Made by a program: the position numbers and the translations under genes. The notes under the pieces are model-generated. The model worked only from the letters and a program-made list of their open reading frames with translations, had not been told where the DNA came from and ran no database searches. From Oscillospiraceae bacterium (GTDB lineage Bacteria; Bacillota_A; Clostridia; Oscillospirales; Oscillospiraceae): a stretch of 64,000 nucleotides of DNA. Shown one piece after another: positions 1-7,276 of the stretch; the first letter of the stretch is position 1, and the number at the start of each line of letters is the position of its first letter. The DNA lies in assembly GCA_015068055.1 (NCBI GenBank), contig SVLG01000003.1, forward strand, positions 1 through 64,000, read 5' to 3'.

Positions 1-262
1 CACGGCGCATGAAGCTGCCGGGAATGCGGCCCACGGCGTAGAGCTTCTCGTTGAAGTCCACGGAGAGGGGGAAGTAGTCGATGCCGTCGCGGGGACGGGA
101 AGAGGCGGTGCAGGTGACGAGGATGCGGGTGTCGCCGTAGCCCACCAGAACCGCGGCGTTGCAGAGCTCGCAGAGCTTGCCGACTTCCATAAAGAGGGGG
201 CGGCCGCAGTAGTCGATCTCAAAACGCTTGTGGTTGGGGAATTCTCTGTGAGTGATGATCAT
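1..262 (-). CDS. pnp: Polyribonucleotide nucleotidyltransferase (PNPase), N-terminal part
   Basis: The reverse strand encodes about 87 residues beginning MIITHREFPNHKRFEIDYCG and running off the left edge. It matches the start of the first RNase PH domain of PNPase, including the GDTRILVTCTAS and PLSVDFNEKLYAVGRIPGSF stretches. PNPase is a phosphorolytic 3'-5' exoribonuclease in the RNA degradosome. The ATG at 262 is preceded by GGAGT eight bases upstream. The gene lies just downstream of rpsO on the same strand, the usual rpsO-pnp order, with a terminator between them that would limit read-through. Only the first eighth of the protein is visible. Confidence 0.95.
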   Translation of the reverse strand, partial: MIITHREFPNHKRFEIDYCGRPLFMEVGKLCELCNAAVLVGYGDTRILVTCTASSRPRDGIDYFPLSVDFNEKLYAVGRIPGSFMRR

Positions 263-337
263 TCTTTCTAACTCCTTTTTTCGTAACACACAAAAACAAA
301 ACTACATTTATATAAAGGTTTAAAAAACGAAGAAAAA

Positions 338-366
338 CGGAGGGACAGTATTCACTTGTCCCTCCG
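338..366 (-). terminator. Rho-independent terminator after rpsO
   Basis: A perfect 10-bp stem (CGGAGGGACA at 338-347, TGTCCCTCCG at 357-366) has a 9-base loop and is followed on the minus strand by TTTTTCTTCGTTTTTT. It separates rpsO from pnp. Confidence 0.9.
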
Positions 367-401
367 TTCAAAACCTTCATATCCCTCGGCGGGGCGATCC
401 C

Positions 402-668
402 TTACTTGCGGATGCCCAGTTTGGCAATAATAGCGCGGTAACGCTCGATGTCCTTCTTCTGCAGGTACTCGAGCAGACGGCGGCGCTTGCCGACCATCTT
501 GTACATGCCCAGACGGCTGTGCTTGTCGTTGGGGTGCTGCTTCAGGTGCTCGGTGAGCTGACGGATGCGCTCGGTCAGGATAGCGACCTGAACTTCGGGG
601 GAACCGGTGTCGGTCTCATGGGTGCGGTTGGCGTCGATGACGACGGTCTTCTGGTCCTTGGTGATCAT
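402..668 (-). CDS. rpsO: 30S ribosomal protein S15
   Basis: The 88-residue product ([20 protein letters not shown]...) is full-length S15, a primary 16S rRNA-binding protein of the small subunit platform. The conserved [15 protein letters not shown] and [20 protein letters not shown] segments are intact. The ATG at 668 is chosen over an in-frame ATG 36 bases upstream because AAAGGA lies just 5' of it and the family starts here. It is transcribed from its own promoter through a leader of about 80 nt that can fold, and ends at a strong terminator before pnp. Confidence 0.97.
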   Translation of the reverse strand: MITKDQKTVVIDANRTHETDTGSPEVQVAILTERIRQLTEHLKQHPNDKHSRLGMYKMVGKRRRLLEYLQKKDIERYRAIIAKLGIRK

Positions 669-750
669 AGTCTTTACGATCCTTTCAAATAATATTTCTC
701 CCATGGCTCAGTAGCGGGAGGAAAGGTACTCCCCCAACCGGGCACACGGA
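669..750 (-). promoter_or_regulatory. rpsO 5' leader, candidate S15 autoregulatory RNA
   Basis: The rpsO transcript should begin near 751, leaving about 82 nt of GC-rich leader with complementary G- and C-runs (GGGGGAG near 731, TCCTCCC near 718). S15 is known to repress its own mRNA through leader structures that differ between bacterial lineages. The autoregulatory role here is inferred from position only; no named leader class was recognised. Confidence 0.35.
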
Positions 751-757
751 CCTTAGA

Positions 758-786
758 ACTATATCATGTCGTCCGCTCTTTGTAAA
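758..786 (-). promoter_or_regulatory. Sigma-A promoter of rpsO
   Basis: On the minus strand TTTACA (781-786), a 17-base spacer and TATAGT (758-763). The -35 box lies inside the last codons of the upstream gene. Confidence 0.7.
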
Positions 787-1358
787 GAGCTTTTTTGCGT
801 TTTACTTATAAAAATAGTCAGTATCAGTGCGTCTTCCCGGCTTTGTTTTTCCAGCTCACAGCCGATGCCGCTTTTGCGCAGAGTTTCCATGCAGCGGCGA
901 AAGCTATTGATGAGTATCTCCTCGTTTTCCAGGGCCATCCGTCGTCTGGCAGCGGTGGGCAGGAGCATTTCCACGTAGCTTTCCGCCTCCGCCACGGAAA
1001 GGCCGTGGCTGCGGATATGTTCCAGCGCCATCCGCTGGCTTTCCGCATCCGGCAGCCGGAGCAGAGCCCGGCCATGGCGTTCGCTTAGCTCACTTTCCAT
1101 CAGCGCTTCCAGCACATCCTCCGGCAATTTTAAAAGCCGCAGCCGGTTTGCCACCGAGGATTGACTGCGTCCCAGCCTTTTTGCACAGTCCTCCTGAGAG
1201 CAGCCGCTGTGCCGTATATATTCCGAGAGCTCTCTGGCATCGCTGACAAAATCCAGCTGCCGCGCCTTCAGCGCTGCCTCCCGCTGCCGCTGCCGTCCGC
1301 TTTCTTCCCAGTCATCCAGCTGGCAGCACCATACCTGCTTGTCCCGTTTGCTGACCAT
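759..1358 (-). CDS. ParB/Noc-type HTH protein lacking the ParB CTPase domain
   Basis: This 199-residue protein has the ParB/Spo0J/Noc helix-turn-helix region (residues about 45-85, with SQEDCAKRLGRSQSSVANRL and LLKLPEDVLEALMESELSE) and a following helical segment (RHGRALLRLPDAESQRMALE). Family members usually carry an N-terminal ParB/sulfiredoxin-like domain with CTP-binding motifs; none is visible here, the first 40 residues being basic and unrelated. It is likely a DNA-binding protein. A true partition or nucleoid-occlusion role is doubtful because no ParA neighbours it. ATG at 1358 has a G-rich site (GGAAGGGGG) upstream. Confidence 0.7.
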   Translation of the reverse strand: MVSKRDKQVWCCQLDDWEESGRQRQREAALKARQLDFVSDARELSEYIRHSGCSQEDCAKRLGRSQSSVANRLRLLKLPEDVLEALMESELSERHGRALLRLPDAESQRMALEHIRSHGLSVAEAESYVEMLLPTAARRRMALENEEILINSFRRCMETLRKSGIGCELEKQSREDALILTIFISKTQKSSLQRADDMI

Positions 1359-1419
1359 GTTGTCCGCGCCCCCTTCCGCTGCTATCTTAGCAGACGAACA
1401 TAACGGAGGGGGGCGAAAG

Positions 1420-1448
1420 TTGACACCGACAACTTGACATGCTAAAAT
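1420..1448 (+). promoter_or_regulatory. Strong sigma-A promoter for the SBP gene
   Basis: TTGACA (1420-1425), 17-base spacer, TAAAAT (1443-1448), about 33 bases before the ATG at 1481. Confidence 0.85.
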
Positions 1449-1480
1449 GTTGTGTCACCCCATAAAGGAGGATCTAAAAC

Positions 1481-2896
1481 ATGAGAATAAAACGTCTGAT
1501 GGCCTTGCTTCTCGGTCTGCTGCTGCTCTCCGGCTGCGGCCTCACCGGGGAGGAAGTGCTTAGTGTTATTGCCCCTACGGAGCCACCCATCGTTGTGGTA
1601 GAGGCCACGGGGGCGGAGGAAGAGGAGGAAGAACTGCCTCCGGAACAGCTTGGCTGCGAGAGTCTGATCGGCTGCTTCTCTCCCTTCTGGGCCACGGCCG
1701 ACGGCGATCTGGCTGTGGTGGAGCGTACACAGCTGTCCCTGCTGGCTGAGGCCGGGCAGGAAAGCCCAAGTACCATCTCCAGCACCACCAACGAAGATGG
1801 CACCTTCACCGTCACCATTGAACTGCGCGGCGGTCTGCACTTTGCCGACGGCAACATCGTGGATGCCGACGACCTTCTCTTTACCTATTATGTACTGCTG
1901 GATCCGGACTATTCCGGACCCTACACCCTCCATGAACTGCCCATCGTGGGCATGAAGGAGTATCACACCGGCGTCAATGCCGCCCTTTACGAAAAGTATA
2001 ACGAGCTTTTTGAGGAGATCTACGCCGAGGGCAAGTATGATGAGGAGCTTCGCAAGGCTCTGAAGGCTGCCGAGGAGGCGAAGCCCCACAACAGCTGGGA
2101 TGAGCAGCAGGCGCAGAAGGCTCTGGATGAGTACGATACCGAAAAGGCCAACGAGATCAAGGAAACCATCCAGCGGCTCTGGCGCGAGGACGTGGGTGAG
2201 CTGGTGGACTTCTGCATGGAGAACTTTGGCCGCACGGTGGAGTACCACACCGGCTATACCTATGAGGAAGTGATGGCCAACGAGGGCCTGCAAATCATGT
2301 ATGCCATGGTGGAGTGGAGCTTTGCCAACCTCAATGAGGACGGCCTGCTGGTGGCCAAGAAGAGTGGCCGCAGCTGGGATCTGGAGACTTCCTTCCCCAC
2401 GGAGGAGGATTTCTTCCAGGAAATGACCGAAAGCTACGGCGGTGACGCCGAGACCTACTGGCAGATCGAGGGCATTGGCCGCGGCGATCTGATGGGCAAG
2501 GCCCGGGATCAGGTCATTGCCTCCTGGGCGGCCCAGGACGAGGAATGGGACGGCGGCGTGAAGCGCATCGCCGGCATTGAGCGTGTAGGTGACCGTCTCA
2601 TCCGGGTTACTTTTGAGTATTACGATGCCGGCTTCATCGATACTCTCTGCGATGTGTATCTGGTGCCCATGCACTGGTATGGCAGCGAGAGCGAGTATGA
2701 CTATGCTGCCGGAAAATACGGCTTCCCGCTGGGCGATCTCCGTTCGATTAAGGCGCGCAACGGTGAACCCATGGGTGCCGGCAGCCACAAGCTGGAGAGC
2801 TTTGACGGCATGGTAGCGTCTCTCCGCCTCAACAGCAGCTACTGGGTGGAGCTGGAGGAAAACCCCCGGCTGGAGATCAGCAGCCGCTTTCAATAA
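1481..2896 (+). CDS. Family 5 (peptide-type) ABC substrate-binding lipoprotein, short form
   Basis: The 471-residue protein has a lipoprotein signal (LLLLSGC, Cys19) and an acidic linker. Similarity to SBP_bac_5 (OppA/DppA) proteins is seen in a DGxxxxADDLLFTYY-like region near residue 125-135 and MGAGSHKLESFDG near 438. In the family that last motif (GTGPYKL) sits around the middle, and another 150-250 residues normally follow; here the protein stops 35 residues later. A helical, charged insert (about residues 175-240) is also unusual. No permease or ATPase gene is adjacent. It is either a truncated binding protein or a specialised single-lobe receptor. ATG follows AAAGGAGG. Confidence 0.7.
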   Translation: MRIKRLMALLLGLLLLSGCGLTGEEVLSVIAPTEPPIVVVEATGAEEEEEELPPEQLGCESLIGCFSPFWATADGDLAVVERTQLSLLAEAGQESPSTISSTTNEDGTFTVTIELRGGLHFADGNIVDADDLLFTYYVLLDPDYSGPYTLHELPIVGMKEYHTGVNAALYEKYNELFEEIYAEGKYDEELRKALKAAEEAKPHNSWDEQQAQKALDEYDTEKANEIKETIQRLWREDVGELVDFCMENFGRTVEYHTGYTYEEVMANEGLQIMYAMVEWSFANLNEDGLLVAKKSGRSWDLETSFPTEEDFFQEMTESYGGDAETYWQIEGIGRGDLMGKARDQVIASWAAQDEEWDGGVKRIAGIERVGDRLIRVTFEYYDAGFIDTLCDVYLVPMHWYGSESEYDYAAGKYGFPLGDLRSIKARNGEPMGAGSHKLESFDGMVASLRLNSSYWVELEENPRLEISSRFQ

Positions 2897-2904
2897 TACG
2901 AATA

Positions 2905-3018
2905 AAAAAAGGGCCCCGGAGCATACGCTCCGGGGCTAAAAACAGGGTTGTGGGATAAAGATATGAGCCTTTGGGTCAAAAGCAGGTGGGATTTGCCATG
3001 ACCAATTGGATAAGCTGT
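2905..3018 (-). ncRNA. Candidate small RNA, minus strand
   Basis: On the minus strand a promoter (TTTACA 3048-3053, 17-base spacer, TATGCT 3025-3030) would start a transcript near 3018. This runs about 110 nt into a 10-bp GC hairpin (2913-2936) followed by seven T. The hairpin has no T-run on the plus strand, so as a terminator it faces left. The RNA has two short C-rich tracts (AATCCCACC and TATCCCACAACCC) of the kind that pair with ribosome-binding sites. No convincing ORF fills the unit. It matches no RNA class I recognise. Confidence 0.45.
2913..2936 (-). terminator. Intrinsic terminator of the small RNA
   Basis: Stem GCCCCGGAGC / GCTCCGGGGC with a 4-base loop; TTTTTTT follows on the minus strand only. 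It may also stabilise the 3' end of the plus-strand SBP mRNA. Confidence 0.75.
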
Positions 3019-3024
3019 GATCAG

Positions 3025-3053
3025 AGCATACCGCATTCGGACAAACTTGTAAA
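3025..3053 (-). promoter_or_regulatory. Promoter for the candidate small RNA
   Basis: TTTACA (3048-3053), exactly 17 bases, TATGCT (3025-3030), read on the minus strand. Confidence 0.5.
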
Positions 3054-3165
3054 GAGCGAGAAAACACTGCTTTTGTCGAATGCATATTTTTTTCATGTAT
3101 GGGTATTCTAAGAGACACCGCGGCCCGGATAAGGCAGCGGCAACTCATGAAAAGGAGTGTTTACC

Positions 3166-3378
3166 ATGATCATGGATCGCATTGCCCTGATCCTTACCGT
3201 CATTGGCGGCATCAACTGGGGCTGCGTGGGCCTTTTCCGTTTCGACCTGGTGGCGTATCTTTTCGGTGGCCAGACTTCCACGGTGAGCCGGGTGGTATAT
3301 ACGCTGGTGGGCCTGTCGGCCATCTGGTGTATCTCCCTGCTGTTCCGGGAACGGGACGAGTTGGACGAGAGAGCCTGA
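3166..3378 (+). CDS. DUF378 small membrane protein
   Basis: A 70-residue protein (MIMDRIALILTVIGGINWGC...) with two hydrophobic helices and the DUF378 hallmark GGINWGCVGLFRFDLVAYLFG, like Bacillus YuzA. The family's function is unknown; it sits in the cytoplasmic membrane. ATG at 3166 is preferred to an upstream GTG because AAAGGAG (3151-3157) lies eight bases before it and abuts that GTG. It is a single-gene unit ending at a strong hairpin. Confidence 0.9.
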   Translation: MIMDRIALILTVIGGINWGCVGLFRFDLVAYLFGGQTSTVSRVVYTLVGLSAIWCISLLFRERDELDERA

Positions 3379-3379
3379 G

Positions 3380-3417
3380 CAACAAAGCCATTTCGCAGCC
3401 GCGAAATGGCTTTGTTG
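3380..3417 (+). terminator. Terminator after DUF378 gene
   Basis: A perfect 17-bp stem (3380-3396 with 3401-3417) and a 4-base AGCC loop, followed by a moderately T-rich tail. Confidence 0.8.
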
Positions 3418-3440
3418 TATATTTCTCATTTTTTGGAAGA

Positions 3441-3469
3441 TTGACATAACGCCGTTATCATGGTATAAC
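3441..3469 (+). promoter_or_regulatory. Sigma-A promoter of the pseudokinase-lectin gene
   Basis: TTGACA (3441-3446), 17-base spacer, TATAAC (3464-3469). An additional TATAAT at 3470-3475 is too far from the -35 box. Confidence 0.8.
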
Positions 3470-3549
3470 TATAATCGCGGTGGAGTATAGCCGCCTGTAA
3501 AAGTGACAACAAATCTGCCCTTCGCGGCAGTAAACAGGGATGTGTACAT

Positions 3550-5154
3550 ATGGACAAAGATAATATGGAAAGGAACGAGACGCTGGAAGCGGAAGCCCCT
3601 GCTGAAGATGCCATTCCCGAAGTGGAAGAAGCTCGGACGGAGGAAGAAGTTCCCGCTGCGTTGGAAGCTTCCGCTGAGGAAGAGGGTCCTGACGAGGAGG
3701 AAGCTTCTGTGGAGGAAGCTCCTGTGGAGGAGCCTCCTGTCGCGGAAGAAGCTCCTGTGGAGGAAGAAACCACCGCGGAGGAAGAAGCTCCTTCTGAGGA
3801 AGAGACTTCCGTTGAGGAAGGCGGCATAGATGGCATTGCTCTTGCTCTGCAGCTTTGCGATGCGGTGCTTTCTGTCGTGGGCCGTGACGGTTTCCACGGC
3901 GGCGTTCGCCCGGATAATATCGCTGTGGGAGAAAACGGTGTGACGCTGGGCAGCCGTCTGGAGCATGGAGTGGGTGAGTTCACGCCTCAGGAACTGGAAT
4001 ATATGGCACCGGAGCTTTTCTGGGACGGTGTCCGGGGCTGTGCCGGGGACGTTTATTCTCTTGGTCTGGTCCTCTATTCCATTTATAACGGCGGCCGCAT
4101 GCCCTTCTGGCCGGAAGAGAGCGATGCCACGCCCAATCTTCGCGCGTCCACTCTTCAAAAGCGTATGAGCCGTCAGGAAATCCCCGCACCCACCGGGGCC
4201 GGGGAGGAACTGAGTGCCATCATCCTGCGCGCTCTGGCCTTCTCGGTGGAGGAACGTTGGGCGGATGTGCAGGAACTGCGGGATGCCCTCAGCACCTGCA
4301 CGGAGAACAGCAGCGGTGCAGACATCCGCGCGGCTGTAGCGGCCCTTGGCGCCCGGGGTGTTGCCCCCCGCCGTGCTCCGGAAAAGACGTTGGATGACGA
4401 TATCCGCTCTCCCTTTGTGGAGGATATCGAAGATATTGACGAGGCTCCCATCCCCAAGCGGAAGGTGCGCCATACCAACCGCCGCCTGGCCCAGATTATT
4501 GTTTATGCGATTTTGGCCCTGGCTATCGTGGCGATTGTCTTCCTCCTGCGCCGCTGCGACGCACTGGATAAGCGTGTGTCCGACCCGGCGCTGCCCCCTG
4601 TGGAGGCAACTGAGCCTCCCGAAGATGCCGTGAAGGTCATCAATGGCAACCAGCTTGAGGCCAGCGTGACGCCGACTCCCACGCCGAGCCCCGAACCCAC
4701 TCCCGAACCCACAGCACCTCCGGTGATCACCTATACCGCCTATCAGGAGAACGTCAGCTGGAGTGAGGCTGCGGCCCGCTGCAAGGCTATGGGCGGAGAG
4801 CTGGCCATGCCGGCCAACTATGCCGAGTTCCTGCAGATCACGCAGGCCTGCGACGCCGAGGGGCTTACCTACGCCTGGCTGGGTGCCCGCCGTGACGAGA
4901 GCGACAATTGGATCACCACCACCGGTGAAGCCGCCACCTTCTTTGCCTGGGGCGATGGGGAACCCTCCGAGCAGGACACCGACGGTACCCCCGAGGACTA
5001 TTACCTTCTCTGGAACCTTGGCGATCGCTGGAGCGGCAACGACAGCCGTGAGAACCCGCTGGATGGGTTCTGGGGTGCGTATGCCGGCCGCATTGGCTAT
5101 GTCTGCAAGATGGTGACCTATCCCGAGGCGGAGACCGAAACTCCGGCCGAATAA
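3550..5154 (+). CDS. Pseudokinase - transmembrane - C-type-lectin-like protein
   Basis: 534 residues in four parts. Residues 1-92 are a Glu/Ala/Pro-rich low-complexity region. Residues 93-250 resemble the C-lobe of a Ser/Thr kinase (FHGGVRPDNIAVGENGVTL, YMAPELFW, AGDVYSLGLVLYSIYNGGRMPF). The N-lobe is absent, the catalytic HRD is HGG, and DFG is replaced, so it should not phosphorylate. A single membrane helix (about 313-333) follows. After a Thr/Pro linker (373-392), residues 395-520 form a C-type lectin-like domain (AYQENVSWSEAAARC, AWGDGEPS, WSGND, GYVCK). Topology would place the pseudokinase in the cytoplasm and the lectin outside. The ribosome site is weak (AGGGA). Ligand and partner are unknown. 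Confidence 0.8.
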   Translation: MDKDNMERNETLEAEAPAEDAIPEVEEARTEEEVPAALEASAEEEGPDEEEASVEEAPVEEPPVAEEAPVEEETTAEEEAPSEEETSVEEGGIDGIALALQLCDAVLSVVGRDGFHGGVRPDNIAVGENGVTLGSRLEHGVGEFTPQELEYMAPELFWDGVRGCAGDVYSLGLVLYSIYNGGRMPFWPEESDATPNLRASTLQKRMSRQEIPAPTGAGEELSAIILRALAFSVEERWADVQELRDALSTCTENSSGADIRAAVAALGARGVAPRRAPEKTLDDDIRSPFVEDIEDIDEAPIPKRKVRHTNRRLAQIIVYAILALAIVAIVFLLRRCDALDKRVSDPALPPVEATEPPEDAVKVINGNQLEASVTPTPTPSPEPTPEPTAPPVITYTAYQENVSWSEAAARCKAMGGELAMPANYAEFLQITQACDAEGLTYAWLGARRDESDNWITTTGEAATFFAWGDGEPSEQDTDGTPEDYYLLWNLGDRWSGNDSRENPLDGFWGAYAGRIGYVCKMVTYPEAETETPAE

Positions 5155-5162
5155 AGAGAACA

Positions 5163-5192
5163 AAGAAGGGACTTCTTTATGAAGTCCCTTCT
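5163..5192. terminator. Shared terminator between convergent genes
   Basis: AGAAGGGACTTC / GAAGTCCCTTCT stem with TTTAT loop and T-run on the plus strand; the minus-strand tail is moderately T-rich. Confidence 0.8.
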
Positions 5193-5198
5193 TTTTTA

Positions 5199-5981
5199 TC
5201 AGCCGTAGGAGTGCAGACCCGGCAGCAGGGTGTTGACCCCCGCGAAGGTGAAAAAGACCACCGGCACGGCGATGATCAGGAACCACGCCATAAAGCGGCC
5301 GGAGCGCTTTTTCCGAAGACGCAGGTGGAGATACACCGCATAGATAATCCATGTGATCAGCGCCCAGACCTCCTTGGGATCCCAGGTCCAGAAAGCGGAC
5401 CAGGCCTGCTCGGCCCAGATGGCCCCGGAGAGAATGACCACTGTCAGAAAGAGGAAGCCAAAGGCCACCAGCCGATAGCTGAGATAGTCCATCTGCCGCA
5501 GCTTCAGCGCTTCGCCATCCTTTTTTGCTGTGTTGATGTAGCGGAGCCCAACACAGCCGGCCAGAATGAAAGAAGCGTAGGAGAAAACAGCCGAGCCGAT
5601 GTGGATGCCGAACCATGCGCTGCGGAGGGCGGGCATGAGATCGTTGATTTCCATGGGCTGCAAAGCCGCATAGGTCATCACCAGCAGCATGGGCAGGGCC
5701 GCCACCGTGAGCCAGTCGGCTTTCAGCTTTTTGCGCACGAAGATCAGCAAGAGACCGATTCCCCAGGCGAAGGCAGAGGAAAACTCAAACTGGTTGGATA
5801 GGGGAAGTCGCCCGGCCACAATGCCCCGCAGCAGCAGAAAGGCGCTGTGTACGGTAAAAGCCAGAAGAAAGAGAAGCCAGGCGGCCTTGGCAAACTTCTC
5901 CTTTTTGAAGGCGGTGGCGGCAAACTGCAGGGCAACTGCCGCAGCATAGACGAGAATGCTGATAAAGAACAGAATTTTCAA
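5199..5981 (-). CDS. ccsA: System II cytochrome c biogenesis protein CcsA/ResC
   Basis: A 260-residue polytopic membrane protein with the tryptophan-rich haem-handling segment of the CcsA/ResC family (IWAEQAWSAFWTWDPKEVWA near residues 187-206) and flanking histidines. With ResB it exports haem and attaches it to CXXCH motifs outside the membrane. Start is TTG at 5981, overlapping the resB stop as TTGA, with AAGGAGG seven bases upstream. It is the third gene of the nrfA-resB-ccsA operon, whose obvious client is the five-haem NrfA. Confidence 0.92.
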   Translation of the reverse strand: MKILFFISILVYAAAVALQFAATAFKKEKFAKAAWLLFLLAFTVHSAFLLLRGIVAGRLPLSNQFEFSSAFAWGIGLLLIFVRKKLKADWLTVAALPMLLVMTYAALQPMEINDLMPALRSAWFGIHIGSAVFSYASFILAGCVGLRYINTAKKDGEALKLRQMDYLSYRLVAFGFLFLTVVILSGAIWAEQAWSAFWTWDPKEVWALITWIIYAVYLHLRLRKKRSGRFMAWFLIIAVPVVFFTFAGVNTLLPGLHSYG

Positions 5982-7219
5982 CTGTTATCCTCCTTTTTTT
6001 CGTCGTTTACAAGTGCCTGCAAATCCAGAGCGATACCTTCGCTCGTTCCGCTGCCTACCGCATAGCCCTCGTCATCCACCTTTACCAGCACAGGCTGCAT
6101 GAAGAAGGTCATGTAAAGACCCACAATCATCAGAGCAAAGGAGAGGAAAAGCAGGGTGTTTACGAGAGGGGGCGTGTATTTGATACGGAGACCCGGGTAC
6201 TCCACGGGTTCTTCAAAGCGGTACCGGAGCGCTCCGATGGCCAGTTCCTCCCCGGGCAGGGCAAAGCGCTGGCTGCTTTCGCCGCCCTCGTCGATCTGGA
6301 TATAATAGACGGGGTTGACGCAGCGGCCGTAGGTGACAAGGGGATTGATTTCGCCATTGGGGCCCTTGTAGTAGTCGGGGTAAAGGGCGATGTACCAAAG
6401 ACCGTCCACACCGTCCAGCGAGAGGAAAGAGGTTTCGGCCATGACGAATTCATCGCTGCCGTTGTTGTCCGGATTTGTTACGCGCACCTTGCCGGCGGTG
6501 CCATAGTTTTGTTGGTAAACCTTATAGGGGCCCAGTGCCATGGGGTAGTTGACGCGGATACTGCCGGATTTGCTCCTGCCGTCGGGGAGCTGCAAGGTGA
6601 TTTCGCTGGTGAAGTCCAGCTGACCGCTCTCGTTCTCTATGTAGAAGGAGTGGACACCGATTTCCGTGCCGTCGGCCATAACGATGCTCTCCCCGGGGAG
6701 ACAGTCACGGTCCGTGACCTGCGGCAGATAAAGCCCCGCCGCTCCAAAGAGCAGCACCAGCAGGATGGAAAGATGGGTGAGAAAGCTGCCGTAGCGGCCC
6801 GCGAGATTTTTGCTGTAGACCCGGTTATCCCCAAACCGGTGTTTTTTGCAGCCGATGCTGTGGAGATAGGTCTCCACCTGAGCGATTTCGGCGGCACCGG
6901 CTGCGGTGCTGTTGCTCCGGTAGGCGATGCCCGGCAGCAGCATCTTTCCGGCCCGTACCACGGAGCGGATGCGGATCAGAGAGCAGAGTGTGAGGTTCAG
7001 CCCCAGCAATGCCATCAGCAGCACGAAGAACCAGCCGGAAAACACGTCATTCAGCCCCAGCAGCAGAAGTACGCCGTGTAGACGGGGATAGGACTCGGCA
7101 TAAAGGCCGATGTCCCGGCCCTGAGGGATCATGGAACCTGCCACCGAGCAGAAGGCGATGAGCAGCAAAAGAAGGATCCCGAAGCGCATGGAGCGCAGAA
7201 ATGCAAGAAGTTTTTTCAT
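5978..7219 (-). CDS. resB: ResB-like cytochrome c biogenesis protein
   Basis: 413 residues with membrane helices near residues 10-30, 55-80 and 145-170, a long extracytoplasmic domain (about 180-355) and a last helix (about 365-385). This is the ResB/Ccs1 architecture: partner of CcsA in delivering haem to apocytochromes. Conserved traits include the GSMIPQG start of the first loop, YSKNLAGRYGSFLTHLSILL and the late SFALMIVGLYMTFF helix. ATG at 7219 follows CGGAG. It overlaps ccsA by four bases and is separated from nrfA by a strong hairpin, suggesting lower expression than nrfA. Confidence 0.92.
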   Translation of the reverse strand: MKKLLAFLRSMRFGILLLLLIAFCSVAGSMIPQGRDIGLYAESYPRLHGVLLLLGLNDVFSGWFFVLLMALLGLNLTLCSLIRIRSVVRAGKMLLPGIAYRSNSTAAGAAEIAQVETYLHSIGCKKHRFGDNRVYSKNLAGRYGSFLTHLSILLVLLFGAAGLYLPQVTDRDCLPGESIVMADGTEIGVHSFYIENESGQLDFTSEITLQLPDGRSKSGSIRVNYPMALGPYKVYQQNYGTAGKVRVTNPDNNGSDEFVMAETSFLSLDGVDGLWYIALYPDYYKGPNGEINPLVTYGRCVNPVYYIQIDEGGESSQRFALPGEELAIGALRYRFEEPVEYPGLRIKYTPPLVNTLLFLSFALMIVGLYMTFFMQPVLVKVDDEGYAVGSGTSEGIALDLQALVNDEKKEDNS

Positions 7220-7242
7220 GGTTATCTCCGGAAATGAAAAGG

Positions 7243-7266
7243 CCGCCCGCCCAGATGGGCGGGCGG
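7243..7266 (-). terminator. Terminator/attenuator between nrfA and resB
   Basis: Perfect 10-bp stem CCGCCCGCCC / GGGCGGGCGG with an ATCT loop, followed on the minus strand by CCTTTTC. It lies inside an operon, so it probably sets nrfA above resB-ccsA in transcript level. Confidence 0.75.
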
Positions 7267-7276
7267 TAAAAATTTC

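Noticed and set aside
1442..2893. 483-codon frame opposite the SBP gene
   Set aside because: Shadow of high-GC codon bias on the reverse strand; the plus strand has promoter, ribosome site and lipoprotein signal.
3469..5616. 715-codon reverse frame over the pseudokinase-lectin gene
   Set aside because: Opposite-strand artefact spanning a terminator and parts of two genes, with no family features.
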